The position numbers and the translations under genes were made by a program. This document shows, piece by piece, positions 8,194 through 15,904 of a stretch of DNA of 64,000 nt (the first letter of the stretch is position 1; each line of letters begins with the position of its first letter). Under the pieces are notes generated by a model. That model was not told the DNA's origin and searched no databases. It saw nothing but the letters and a program-made list of their open reading frames with translations. Source of the stretch: Streptomyces sp. SM10 (GTDB lineage: Bacteria; Actinomycetota; Actinomycetes; Streptomycetales; Streptomycetaceae); contig NZ_NEUF01000054.1 in assembly GCF_002910915.1 (NCBI RefSeq), forward strand, positions 34,154 to 98,153. Reading direction: 5' to 3'.

Positions 8194-8586
8194 GTGAGCC
8201 GCACCGTCGAGGAGTCCAACCGCCGCCTGCTCCGAGCCCGGGACGCGATGGACCGCGCGTACGCGCAGCCGCTGGACGTCCCGGCCCTGGCCCGGATCGC
8301 CCACGTGTCCCCGGCCCACTTCACTCGCACCTTCCGGGCCACCTTCGGCGAGACGCCGCACCGCTATCTGCAGCGGCGCCGCGTCGAGCGGGCGATGTTC
8401 CTCCTGCGGGAGAGCGACCGCAGCGTCACGGACATCTGCTACGAGGTCGGCTTCGGCAGCACCGGCACCTTCAGCCGCACGTTCCGCGACATCGTCGGCC
8501 GCTCGCCGAGGACGTACCGCAGTCAGGCGACCGCCGCGGACGTCCCCACGTGCTTCACCAAGGCGTGGACACGGCCGAGCGCCTGA
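8194..8586 (+). CDS. Short AraC-family regulator
   Basis: 130 aa, just the DNA-binding part of the family. The two helix-turn-helix motifs of AraC are LDVPALARIAHVSPAHFTRT and DRSVTDICYEVGFGSTGTFS, ending in GRSPRTYR. There is no sensor domain, so it may act constitutively, through protein abundance, or with a partner. The GTG at 8194 is preferred because GGTGAG lies 9 bases upstream; an in-frame ATG at 8185 has no room for a ribosome binding site. The VOC gene follows 86 bp downstream on the same strand, an arrangement often seen in actinobacteria, and is the likely target. Confidence 0.85.
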   Translation: MSRTVEESNRRLLRARDAMDRAYAQPLDVPALARIAHVSPAHFTRTFRATFGETPHRYLQRRRVERAMFLLRESDRSVTDICYEVGFGSTGTFSRTFRDIVGRSPRTYRSQATAADVPTCFTKAWTRPSA

Positions 8587-8672
8587 ACGTCGCGTACGGA
8601 ACCGCCACACCGGTCGGCCATTGAGCAGTTCTGGATAAGATTTCGCCGTGCCGGCCGTCTAGCGTGGGATGC

Positions 8673-9083
8673 ATGTTCAACGCGATCACACACTCACAGA
8701 TCTTCGTCCTCGACCAGGACGAGGCCATCGACTTCTACGTCGGCAAGCTCGGCCTGGAGGTCAACGCCGATGTCGACATGGGCTTCATGCGCTGGCTCAC
8801 CGTCAGCGTCCCCGGTCACCCCGACCGCCAGGTCCTGCTGGAGAAGCCGGGGCCTCCGGCCATGTCCGAGGAGACGGCCGAGCAGGTCCGCGACCTGGTG
8901 ACGAAGGGCGCGATGGGCGCAGCACTGATTCTCACCACGGACGACTGCCGCACGACGTACGAGACGCTGAAGGCCCGGGGCGTGGAGTTCACGGACGAGC
9001 CGACGGAGCGCCCGTACGGAATCGACTGCGGCCTGCGCGACCCCTTCGGCAACAACATCCGCTTCACCCAGCTGAAGGCCTGA
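8673..9083 (+). CDS. VOC-family (glyoxalase-like) protein
   Basis: 136 aa, one vicinal-oxygen-chelate unit of two beta-alpha-beta-beta-beta modules. Landmarks are the N-terminal AITHSQIFVLDQDEAIDFY with a metal-ligand-type His, the module join around GAALILTTDDCRTTYE, and the C-terminal YGIDCGLRDPFGNNIRF. Family members are dioxygenases, isomerases or drug-binding resistance proteins; nothing here decides between them. The ATG at 8673 is preferred to a GTG at 8664. It is probably controlled by the AraC-type gene upstream. Confidence 0.85.
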   Translation: MFNAITHSQIFVLDQDEAIDFYVGKLGLEVNADVDMGFMRWLTVSVPGHPDRQVLLEKPGPPAMSEETAEQVRDLVTKGAMGAALILTTDDCRTTYETLKARGVEFTDEPTERPYGIDCGLRDPFGNNIRFTQLKA

Positions 9084-9647
9084 GGGCGGAGGGGGAGGGT
9101 CCGGCCGCACGGCGGGCGCCGTTCGGTGGCTCCTGGCCGGTCCACGGGGGCATGATCGGGGACCGAGGTGGTGGATGCCGTCGTCGCGGCAGCGCACCGG
9201 CTGTCGGCGCGGCTGAACGGGGCGGAAGCCGAGACCGTCTGAGGAAGGCACGCCAGGCATGGCTCGCCGGTCAGCCGCGCTGGGTTCCCTGGGCGTCCTG
9301 GAGGACGCCACGGCGGCTGTCGTCGGTCTGCACAAGAAAACCTTGCCCCCGCTGTTCGAGCGCGAGGTACCAGGAGCCGGGCACAAGCTCTGCGACCGGC
9401 TTGCGACTGCCTATTTCGCTGGACAACGGCCGGATGACCGGCACCGCAAACCAGAAGGGACCGAATTCACCCGCCTCAGCATCATCCTGCGAGGCCTGCC
9501 CCGCTTCCACCGGGCAGTCGCCGCGAGCTGCGGAAAGGGCCCCTCTTTTCAGCCCGTGCACCCCCCGTTCTGCCGCTTCGCGAGGCCGCGACCATACTTT
9601 GCCCACTTCGCTGCGGAGTTCGCCTCCGGTGGGGAATCATTGCGATC
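9084..9647. other. Intergenic region, no supported gene
   Basis: 564 bp at the left border of the defence island. Open frames exist, for example 9259-9870 on the plus strand, but they match no family I know and the longest runs into the next gene in another frame. I see no integrase, tRNA or clear repeat that would mark an insertion point. Confidence 0.4.
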
Positions 9648-11318
9648 ATGGCTCAGCTCGAAGCGCGCGAAGTGCCGCTGCACAAGGTCTTCTGCAGTGA
9701 CTACGACTTCCGGATTCCTGACTACCAGCGCCCTTACGCCTGGCAGACCGAACAGGCCCAGCAACTGCTCGCCGACCTCGAAGAGGCACTCCTCCGGGGC
9801 GACGGGGAGCCCTACTTCCTCGGATCCCTGGTGCTCGTCAAGGACAGTCGCGCCGCCCAGGCCGACGTGATCGACGGCCAGCAGCGGCTGACGACCCTGA
9901 CGATCCTGCTGGCCGTCCTGCGCGACCTGGCCCAGCAGTCCGACGTGGTGACCAACCTGGTGGCGATGATCGCCGAGCCCGGAAACACGGTCCTGGGGTT
10001 GAAGGCGAAACCTCGGCTCACCCTGCGCCCCCGGGACGCCGACTTCTTCCACCAGCACATCCAGACCTCCGATTCCATCAGGACCCTTCTGGAGCTGAAC
10101 CCCCACAACCTGAGGACCGACGCGCAGAGGGCCGTCCAGGCGAACGCGCGGGTGCTGCACACCACTCTGTCGTCCTGGACCGATGAACAGCGGCTCGCGC
10201 TGTGCAAGTTGATGGGAATCCAGACCTTCCTGGTCGCGGTCAGCACCCCCGATCTGGACAGCGCCCACCGGATCTTCAGCGTCATGAACTCCCGAGGTCT
10301 CGACCTGTCGCCCGCCGACATCTTCAAGGCGCAGATCATCGGAGAGATCGACGAACAGGTCTCGGAGACCTACGCCAGGCGGTGGGAGGACGCGGAGGAG
10401 AGCCTCGGCCGCGAGGACTTCTCCGACCTCTTCCTCCATATCCGCATGATCTTCTCGGGGGAGCGGGCACGGCAGGAGCTGCTGAAGGAGTTCCAGACGC
10501 AGGTCCTGTCCCACTACAAGGGGGGACGGGCCAAGGAGTTCGTGGATGAGGTACTCGTCCCCTATGCCGAGGCGTCCGCGATGATCCGCGACAAGGCGTA
10601 CGCGGCCGGGGAGGGGTCGACCCAGGTCAACCTCTGGTTCCGTCGGCTGTTGCAGCTGGACAACAACGACTGGTGGCCGGCCGCGTTGTGGGCTCTTCGC
10701 TCACACGGGGACAACCCGGTGTGGCTGGGTTCGTTCTTCCGGCAACTCGAGCGCCTCGCGGCAAGCATGTTCGTACGGCGCGTCTACACCACTCCTCGTG
10801 TGCTCCGGTTCGCCGAACTGCTGACGGAGCTGAACAACGGCCTCGGTCTGGACGCCCCGGCGCTCCAGCTGACCGAGGCCGAGCGGACGGAGACTCTGAC
10901 CCGGCTCGACGGCGATGTCTACTACGAGCTGCGGACGCGCCGCTTCATCCTGCTGCGACTCGACGAACTGGTCGCCGAGGACGACATCGTGGCCACCTAC
11001 GACGCTCCACGCATCACGGTCGAGCACGTGCTCCCCCAGAACCCCGGGGCCCAGTCGCAGTGGCGTGCGGACTTCACCGTGGACGAGCGGAAGAAGTGGA
11101 CGCACCGGCTCGCCAATCTGGTGCTGCTCAGCCGCACCAAGAACTCCCAGGTGCAGAACCTCGACTTCACCGCCAAGAAGGAGCGGTACCTCAAACGGGG
11201 CGTCGTCACCTTCCCCCTGACCACGCAGGTACTGGGGCAGGACACGTGGACACCGGAGCACCTGGAGAAGCGGCAGACGGAACTGCTCGGGTTGCTGGTT
11301 CAGGAATGGCGCCTGTAG
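9648..11318 (+). CDS. DUF262/DUF1524 protein, GmrSD-like nuclease
   Basis: 556 aa. The N-terminal DUF262 (ParB/sulfiredoxin-like nucleotidase) carries YQRPYAW (26-32) and DGQQRLTTL (76-84). The C-terminus is a DUF1524 HNH-type nuclease domain, with VEHVLPQNPG around 458-467 and HRLANLVLLSRTKNSQ around 485-500. The same two halves make up GmrS and GmrD of the type IV restriction system, which uses NTP to cut modified phage DNA. Single-chain versions are common and several act in anti-phage defence. The gene stands alone, co-oriented with nothing close, at the left end of a cluster of defence genes. The ATG at 9648 has no strong ribosome binding site. Domain call confident; target unknown. Confidence 0.85.
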   Translation: MAQLEAREVPLHKVFCSDYDFRIPDYQRPYAWQTEQAQQLLADLEEALLRGDGEPYFLGSLVLVKDSRAAQADVIDGQQRLTTLTILLAVLRDLAQQSDVVTNLVAMIAEPGNTVLGLKAKPRLTLRPRDADFFHQHIQTSDSIRTLLELNPHNLRTDAQRAVQANARVLHTTLSSWTDEQRLALCKLMGIQTFLVAVSTPDLDSAHRIFSVMNSRGLDLSPADIFKAQIIGEIDEQVSETYARRWEDAEESLGREDFSDLFLHIRMIFSGERARQELLKEFQTQVLSHYKGGRAKEFVDEVLVPYAEASAMIRDKAYAAGEGSTQVNLWFRRLLQLDNNDWWPAALWALRSHGDNPVWLGSFFRQLERLAASMFVRRVYTTPRVLRFAELLTELNNGLGLDAPALQLTEAERTETLTRLDGDVYYELRTRRFILLRLDELVAEDDIVATYDAPRITVEHVLPQNPGAQSQWRADFTVDERKKWTHRLANLVLLSRTKNSQVQNLDFTAKKERYLKRGVVTFPLTTQVLGQDTWTPEHLEKRQTELLGLLVQEWRL

Positions 11319-11599
11319 CCGAACCCGGGAAGCCAGTCACCGCGCGCCCGCGATGGCCGGGCGCGGTACGTGAGTCGAAGAGCAGCCCATGAGTGCCGAC
11401 GGGGGAGCTACCCTCGCCCGAGCAGCGCCGTCTCCAGCTCTACGGCCTCGTGCGAGGTGCCACGCAGGTGTGGTCGGTGCAGATCCATCTGTCCTTCGCA
11501 TACGTCGCCCCCAGGGCACGCCCCTTCTCGAGGAGGCAGGATTGCGCGAGAAGGGAACTGCGCTGCTTCGCGCCGCGCTCAGTCACCGTTCGATGCCGC

Positions 11600-12220
11600 T
11601 CACCCGACGCGCTTCCACTCCTGACAGCGCGTCGACTTGAAGACCTCGCCCTTGTTGACGGTGACCCGGCCGCTGCCGTCCAGGTTGCCGTTGGCGATGA
11701 TCGCGTCGAACTCGCCGCTGGCGTTGCTCGCCCGCTCCCAGTAGCACCCGAAGCCTCCTTCGGGTCCTGCGGTCTTGTAGGTCCCCGCCTTCATGTCCTC
11801 ACCCACCAGGTACTCACCGTCCCCTTCGACGGTGGTGGGCGGCCCCTTCGGCTTCGGGGGCTTGGGCGGCGGGGCCGTGACCGTCGCGGTCTTCGTGACC
11901 GTCACCGTGGGTCCCGGCACCTCGACCGCCTTGGTGACGCTCTTGGTCACGGTCACCGTCGGCGCGGGGCCGGCGGCGTCGGTGGCCTGGGCCTGGTCGT
12001 CCGAGGTGCCGATCCCGACTCCGAGGAAGAGGGCGACGAGACCGACCGCTCCGTGGGTGAGGCACCCCCTGCCGCGCGACGCCGGCCTGGTGGGCGGGGC
12101 GGGCGGGGGCAGTTGTCCGCCCGGGAACGCGCCGTGCGGAGACGGTCCGGTCCAGGTCGGATGCGTACCGGAGGAAGGGGCGGGCGGACGGCCGGGCTGT
12201 TGCGAGCTGTCGGGACTCAT
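11600..12220 (-). CDS. Single-pass membrane protein with exported domain
   Basis: 206 aa from the ATG at 12220, preceded by AGGAGTTCGCACG. The first 50 residues are Pro/Gly/Ser-rich and cytosolic, followed by one membrane segment (THGAVGLVALFLGVGIG), a Val/Thr/Lys-rich linker with two diverged VTVTK units and a proline run, and a C-terminal globular domain (GEYLVGEDMKAGTYKTAGPE) with two cysteines. That last domain is frequent in Streptomyces cell-surface proteins of unknown role. It starts 53 bp after the end of the DGQHR gene on the same strand, so co-transcription is plausible; whether it belongs to the defence module or is a passenger cannot be told. Confidence 0.7.
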   Translation of the reverse strand: MSPDSSQQPGRPPAPSSGTHPTWTGPSPHGAFPGGQLPPPAPPTRPASRGRGCLTHGAVGLVALFLGVGIGTSDDQAQATDAAGPAPTVTVTKSVTKAVEVPGPTVTVTKTATVTAPPPKPPKPKGPPTTVEGDGEYLVGEDMKAGTYKTAGPEGGFGCYWERASNASGEFDAIIANGNLDGSGRVTVNKGEVFKSTRCQEWKRVG

Positions 12221-12273
12221 CGTGCGAACTCCTGGGTGTGTGGTCGTGTGTCGGGATGGGCGAAGGAAGACCG

Positions 12274-13500
12274 TCACCGGCCCCTGATACGCCGCCCCGC
12301 CTCCGTGCCCGGGTAGAGCATCGCGTCGGCGACCCGGCCGCCGGAGTCCTTCACGCCGCCGCTGAAGTTGAGCCGCCCGGTCGCGCCGGCCTTGGCGGCG
12401 ACGCCGTCCCAGTAGCGCGCCTCGCGCTCCCACTGGATGTCGGCCAGAAGGCGCTCCAGCGCATCGGGGCTCAGCGCGTTCGCCGGATCCGCCCAGGGCG
12501 TCGTGTGGTGAACGGCGATCCCGAGCCCGGCGAGTACGGCGGGAGCGGTGAGGGCGCTGCGCGCGACGAAGTGGGCGCTGTGCTCGGCGATGAGGCGCGC
12601 CAGCAAGGGCACGACGCACGCTTCTACCTGCGCGACGTCGGTCCCGTTGGGGAGTTCGTCCTCCTGGACGGTCTCCGCGGACCTGGTCAGCCCGTTGCGA
12701 CCGTAGATCGCCGTGATGACGAGGGCACGCAGGGCGGACAGGGTGATGACCTCGGGGTCGGACTTGCCGACCTGCCGCTTGGTGGCGTTGACGAGCTTGG
12801 CGAACGGGATGAGCTTGCCCTCGACGTCCACCTTGACGGCGTCGGCGACCCGGTGGGCGAGGCGGGTGGCGAAGTCCCGTTGGTCCATGGACATGGCCAG
12901 GTTCTTCGCGACGGCTACTCCCTGGACGTTGCGGTCGTAGAAGATCTGGCGTGCGTCGGCCACGCTCAGGTCCACGTACAGCTCGAACGGGACGCGCACG
13001 GAGGCGAGTTCGTTGTAGGTCAGCCCGAAGCGCTCGGGGCCGTCGTACAGCTCGTGCCAGGCGGTCGTCTGGGTCTCGCCGTCGATGGCGACGACCGAGG
13101 TGCCGGGCGTGATGGTCAGGGTCCGCAGTCCGGTGCCGGGCAGCAGTTCGTCGCTGAGCGCGGCGAGCGGTCCGGCGTGCCAGAAGGTGATCGGCGGGGT
13201 GGACCAGCCGGCGCCCAGCTCACCGTTGACGCCGTCGGCGATGTACTCGGCGTAGGAGCCGACGTTCTTCCCCTTCTGTGTGGACTTCAGCGCCCGCTGG
13301 ACAAGAGATCGCAGTTCGGCGTGGCGGCGCACGGCGCCGGAGGCGACCTTCAGCGTCTTCGTGTCCTCCTCGCGGCGGGGCGAGGGGACGAGCTGGACGA
13401 GCGTCGGGACGGACATGGTCCCGATCACGGCATCCGCCCGGAAGGGCATGACGGTGAGCTGGGTTCCCTCGATGACTGCGGTCGGCATGGTGATGCGCAT
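12274..13500 (-). CDS. DGQHR/DndB-like protein
   Basis: 408 aa from the ATG at 13500, which follows a GGGGGGAAG ribosome binding site. The signature is VVAIDGETQTTAWHEL (136-151), a variant of the DGQHR motif, followed by PFELYVDLSVADARQIFYDR and MSMDQRDFATRLAHRVAD (203-220), the pattern of DndB and its relatives. In phosphorothioate systems DndB represses dnd genes and binds DNA; stand-alone homologues have no settled role. No dndA, C, D or E gene is in the window, so this is an orphan. It is divergent from an HTH-methylase-specificity fusion, with 165 bp between the start codons, and 53 bp upstream of a membrane protein gene. A probable promoter is at 13565-13594. Confidence 0.7.
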   Translation of the reverse strand: MRITMPTAVIEGTQLTVMPFRADAVIGTMSVPTLVQLVPSPRREEDTKTLKVASGAVRRHAELRSLVQRALKSTQKGKNVGSYAEYIADGVNGELGAGWSTPPITFWHAGPLAALSDELLPGTGLRTLTITPGTSVVAIDGETQTTAWHELYDGPERFGLTYNELASVRVPFELYVDLSVADARQIFYDRNVQGVAVAKNLAMSMDQRDFATRLAHRVADAVKVDVEGKLIPFAKLVNATKRQVGKSDPEVITLSALRALVITAIYGRNGLTRSAETVQEDELPNGTDVAQVEACVVPLLARLIAEHSAHFVARSALTAPAVLAGLGIAVHHTTPWADPANALSPDALERLLADIQWEREARYWDGVAAKAGATGRLNFSGGVKDSGGRVADAMLYPGTEAGRRIRGR

Positions 13501-13564
13501 GGCGATGCTTCCCCCCACGGGTTCGACGAGCTCGGACCGAGCACATGCACTCGGAAGCAACACC

Positions 13565-13594
13565 AGATAAGCAGAACCGTGAAAGCACTGTCAA
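13565..13594 (-). promoter_or_regulatory. Predicted promoter of the DGQHR gene
   Basis: On the minus strand a perfect -35 TTGACA (13594-13589) and a -10-like TTATCT (13570-13565) are separated by 18 bp. Transcription would start near 13558, about 58 nt before the ATG at 13500. The region is AT-richer than its surroundings. Confidence 0.4.
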
Positions 13595-13665
13595 TCAGCA
13601 TTATCGGTTTGACGAGTGGTGTAGATTGTGAGCTGTTCACTACCGAGAGGCTCAGGACTCCCGCC

Positions 13666-15837
13666 ATGCCACAGCCATCCGCCCAGGTGACCGCCGCCGA
13701 GATCTCACGCATCGCCGGGGTCACGCGCGCCACCGTCAGCAACTGGCGCCGCAGGCACGACGACTTCCCGGCCCCGTCGGGGGGCACGGAGTCCAGCCCC
13801 TTGTACGACCTCGTGGACGTACGGGCATGGCTCGGCACCCGTGGCCACACGGCGACGGCGGATCCTGCCGAAGAACTGCGCACCACCCTGCGGCTGCACC
13901 CGAGGGGCAGCGGTCTGACCGGCCGCCTGCTCCCTCTCGTCCTGGCCGCCGCCCGTTGCACACCCGAGGAGCGCACGGATGTGGCCGGCCTGTCCGACCC
14001 CAGCCTGATCGTCCGCGCGGAAGGCGCATCCGCCGATCTCGTGGACCTCGTCCCCGAGGCGGAGGCCGTCCGCTTCGCAGGGGAGGACATCGGCGTCCTG
14101 CGGGCTCTGCTGCACTGCGTACAGGACGACGGGACGGGCGAGGCGGCGCTGGCCGTCCTGGCGGACCGTGAGCTGGAGGACAGTTCGACCGGCGGCACCT
14201 ACCGCACGCCCGCCCCCCTCTCCGACCTCCTGGCCCGCCTGGTGCCTGCCCCGTACGCCCGCGTCCTCGACCCGGCCTGCGGCAGTGGCTCCCTGCTCGC
14301 CGCGGCGGCCCGACAGGGAGCGACCGAGCTGTACGGCCAGGACAGCGTGGTCGTACAGGCCCAGCGCAGCGCGGTGAGTCTGCTGCTGGCCGCCCCGGAC
14401 AGCGACATCACGGTCCGTACGGGAGACAGCCTCCGCTCGGACGCCTTCGGCGGGGTCGCAGTCGACGCCGTCCTGTGCAACCCGCCCTACGGCGACCGCG
14501 ACTGGGGTCACGACGAGCTGGCGTACGACGCCCGCTGGGCGTACGGCGTCCCGCCGCGTGCCGAGTCCGAGCTCGCCTGGGTGCAGCATGTGCTGGCCCA
14601 TCTGGTGCCGGGCGGTCACGCCGTGATGCTCCTCCCACCGGCCACGGCCTCCCGCGCCTCGGGGCGTCGCGTACGGATGGACCTTGTACGCAGCGGCGCC
14701 GTCCGCGCCGTCATCGCGCTTCCCCCAGGTGCGGCGGCGCCCCTCCACGTGGGGCTCCAGATCTGGGTGCTGCAACGCCCCGAACCGGCGGGCCCCGAGC
14801 GGAAGTCGGTGCTGTTCGTCGACACGGCTGAGCCGGCGGGAGCGGGTGACCGGGTCGCGACGGCTTCGGCGGCGACGGCGACCGGCACGCGTGGCACCCG
14901 TTCCGCCCTGGACTGGGACGCGCTCACGGCTGCGGCGCTCGGCCAGTGGTCGGCGTTCACCGAGGCCCCCGACGGGTTCACGGACGAACCGGGGACGGCG
15001 CGCGCGGTCCCGGTGGTCGACCTCCTGGACGACCAGGTCGACCTCACGCCCGCCCGTCATGTCCGCGCCTCCCGTACGGACATCGCCCCGGCGGACCTGG
15101 CCCGGGAGACGGACGAGGTACGCCGCCGGCTCGTCGCCGGGGCTGCCTCGCTGGGCAAGGCGGCGCGCTACACCGACTGGAGCTCCGCCGGCCCCTCTCC
15201 CCGCGAGTGGCGCACGGCCACCGCGGCAGACCTCGCACGGGGTGGCGCGCTCGCCCTGCTGCGGACGGCGCCGGAGGGGCGGGAGTCCGCTGTCGACACA
15301 TCAGCGGCGTCACGTGCCGTGCTCACCGGCACGGACATCGCGCGGGGGACGGCCCCGTCCGGCGCCCCGGGCAGCCTCCGCACGGACTCGGCGCCGGTGA
15401 TCGCGACCGGCGACGTCCTCGTACGGGCGCTAGCAGGCGGCAACGGCGCGATGGCCCGGGTGACGGACGAGGCGGACGCCGGGGCGCTGCTCGGCCCCCA
15501 GGTCCACCTCTTCCGGCCCGACCCGGCGCGGCTCGACCCGTGGTTCCTCGCTGGGTTCCTGGGCTCGGCGGAGAACATCGCAGCCGCGTCGACGGGCAGC
15601 ACGACTGTGCATGTGAGCCCGGGGCGGCTACGCGTGCCACTGCTGCCGCTGGAGGAGCAGAGACGCTACGGCGAGGCGTTCCGGCGCGTGCACAGGCTGC
15701 GGGCCGAGGCCGCGCGCGCCACGGAACTGGCCGACGAGACGGCACGGCTGCTGGCGGGCGGGCTCACCGGCGGCGGCCTGATCCCGTCCCCGATGCCGAC
15801 CAGGGACAGCACGGCCCCTGATGACGGATCGGCCTGA
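13666..15837 (+). CDS. HTH-N6-adenine methylase-specificity fusion
   Basis: 723 aa. Residues 8-60 form a small helix-turn-helix (TAAEISRIAGVTRATVSNWR). The central type I-like N6 methylase has the SAM-binding motif LDPACGSG (201-208) and the catalytic NPPYG (272-276). The last 250 residues look like an HsdS half-domain, with ending PLEEQRRYGEAFRRVHRLRAE and a helical tail. One chain therefore carries its own DNA reader, methylase and specificity unit. It could methylate DNA, protect it, or sense unmethylated DNA for the neighbouring system. It is divergent from the DGQHR gene, and hsdM starts 67 bp downstream, so it may lead the hsdMSR operon. No nuclease motif is seen in it. Confidence 0.8.
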   Translation: MPQPSAQVTAAEISRIAGVTRATVSNWRRRHDDFPAPSGGTESSPLYDLVDVRAWLGTRGHTATADPAEELRTTLRLHPRGSGLTGRLLPLVLAAARCTPEERTDVAGLSDPSLIVRAEGASADLVDLVPEAEAVRFAGEDIGVLRALLHCVQDDGTGEAALAVLADRELEDSSTGGTYRTPAPLSDLLARLVPAPYARVLDPACGSGSLLAAAARQGATELYGQDSVVVQAQRSAVSLLLAAPDSDITVRTGDSLRSDAFGGVAVDAVLCNPPYGDRDWGHDELAYDARWAYGVPPRAESELAWVQHVLAHLVPGGHAVMLLPPATASRASGRRVRMDLVRSGAVRAVIALPPGAAAPLHVGLQIWVLQRPEPAGPERKSVLFVDTAEPAGAGDRVATASAATATGTRGTRSALDWDALTAAALGQWSAFTEAPDGFTDEPGTARAVPVVDLLDDQVDLTPARHVRASRTDIAPADLARETDEVRRRLVAGAASLGKAARYTDWSSAGPSPREWRTATAADLARGGALALLRTAPEGRESAVDTSAASRAVLTGTDIARGTAPSGAPGSLRTDSAPVIATGDVLVRALAGGNGAMARVTDEADAGALLGPQVHLFRPDPARLDPWFLAGFLGSAENIAAASTGSTTVHVSPGRLRVPLLPLEEQRRYGEAFRRVHRLRAEAARATELADETARLLAGGLTGGGLIPSPMPTRDSTAPDDGSA

Positions 15838-15904
15838 ACCAGCACCACGCCCTTCACGTAACCACCACACTTGCCCATACCCGCTCCGGTAGAGCGGGGT
15901 CGAT

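Noticed and set aside
9259..9870. A 203-aa plus-strand gene before the DUF262 gene
   Set aside because: It runs into the DUF262 gene in another frame and its translation resembles no known protein; the DUF262 frame has clear motifs.
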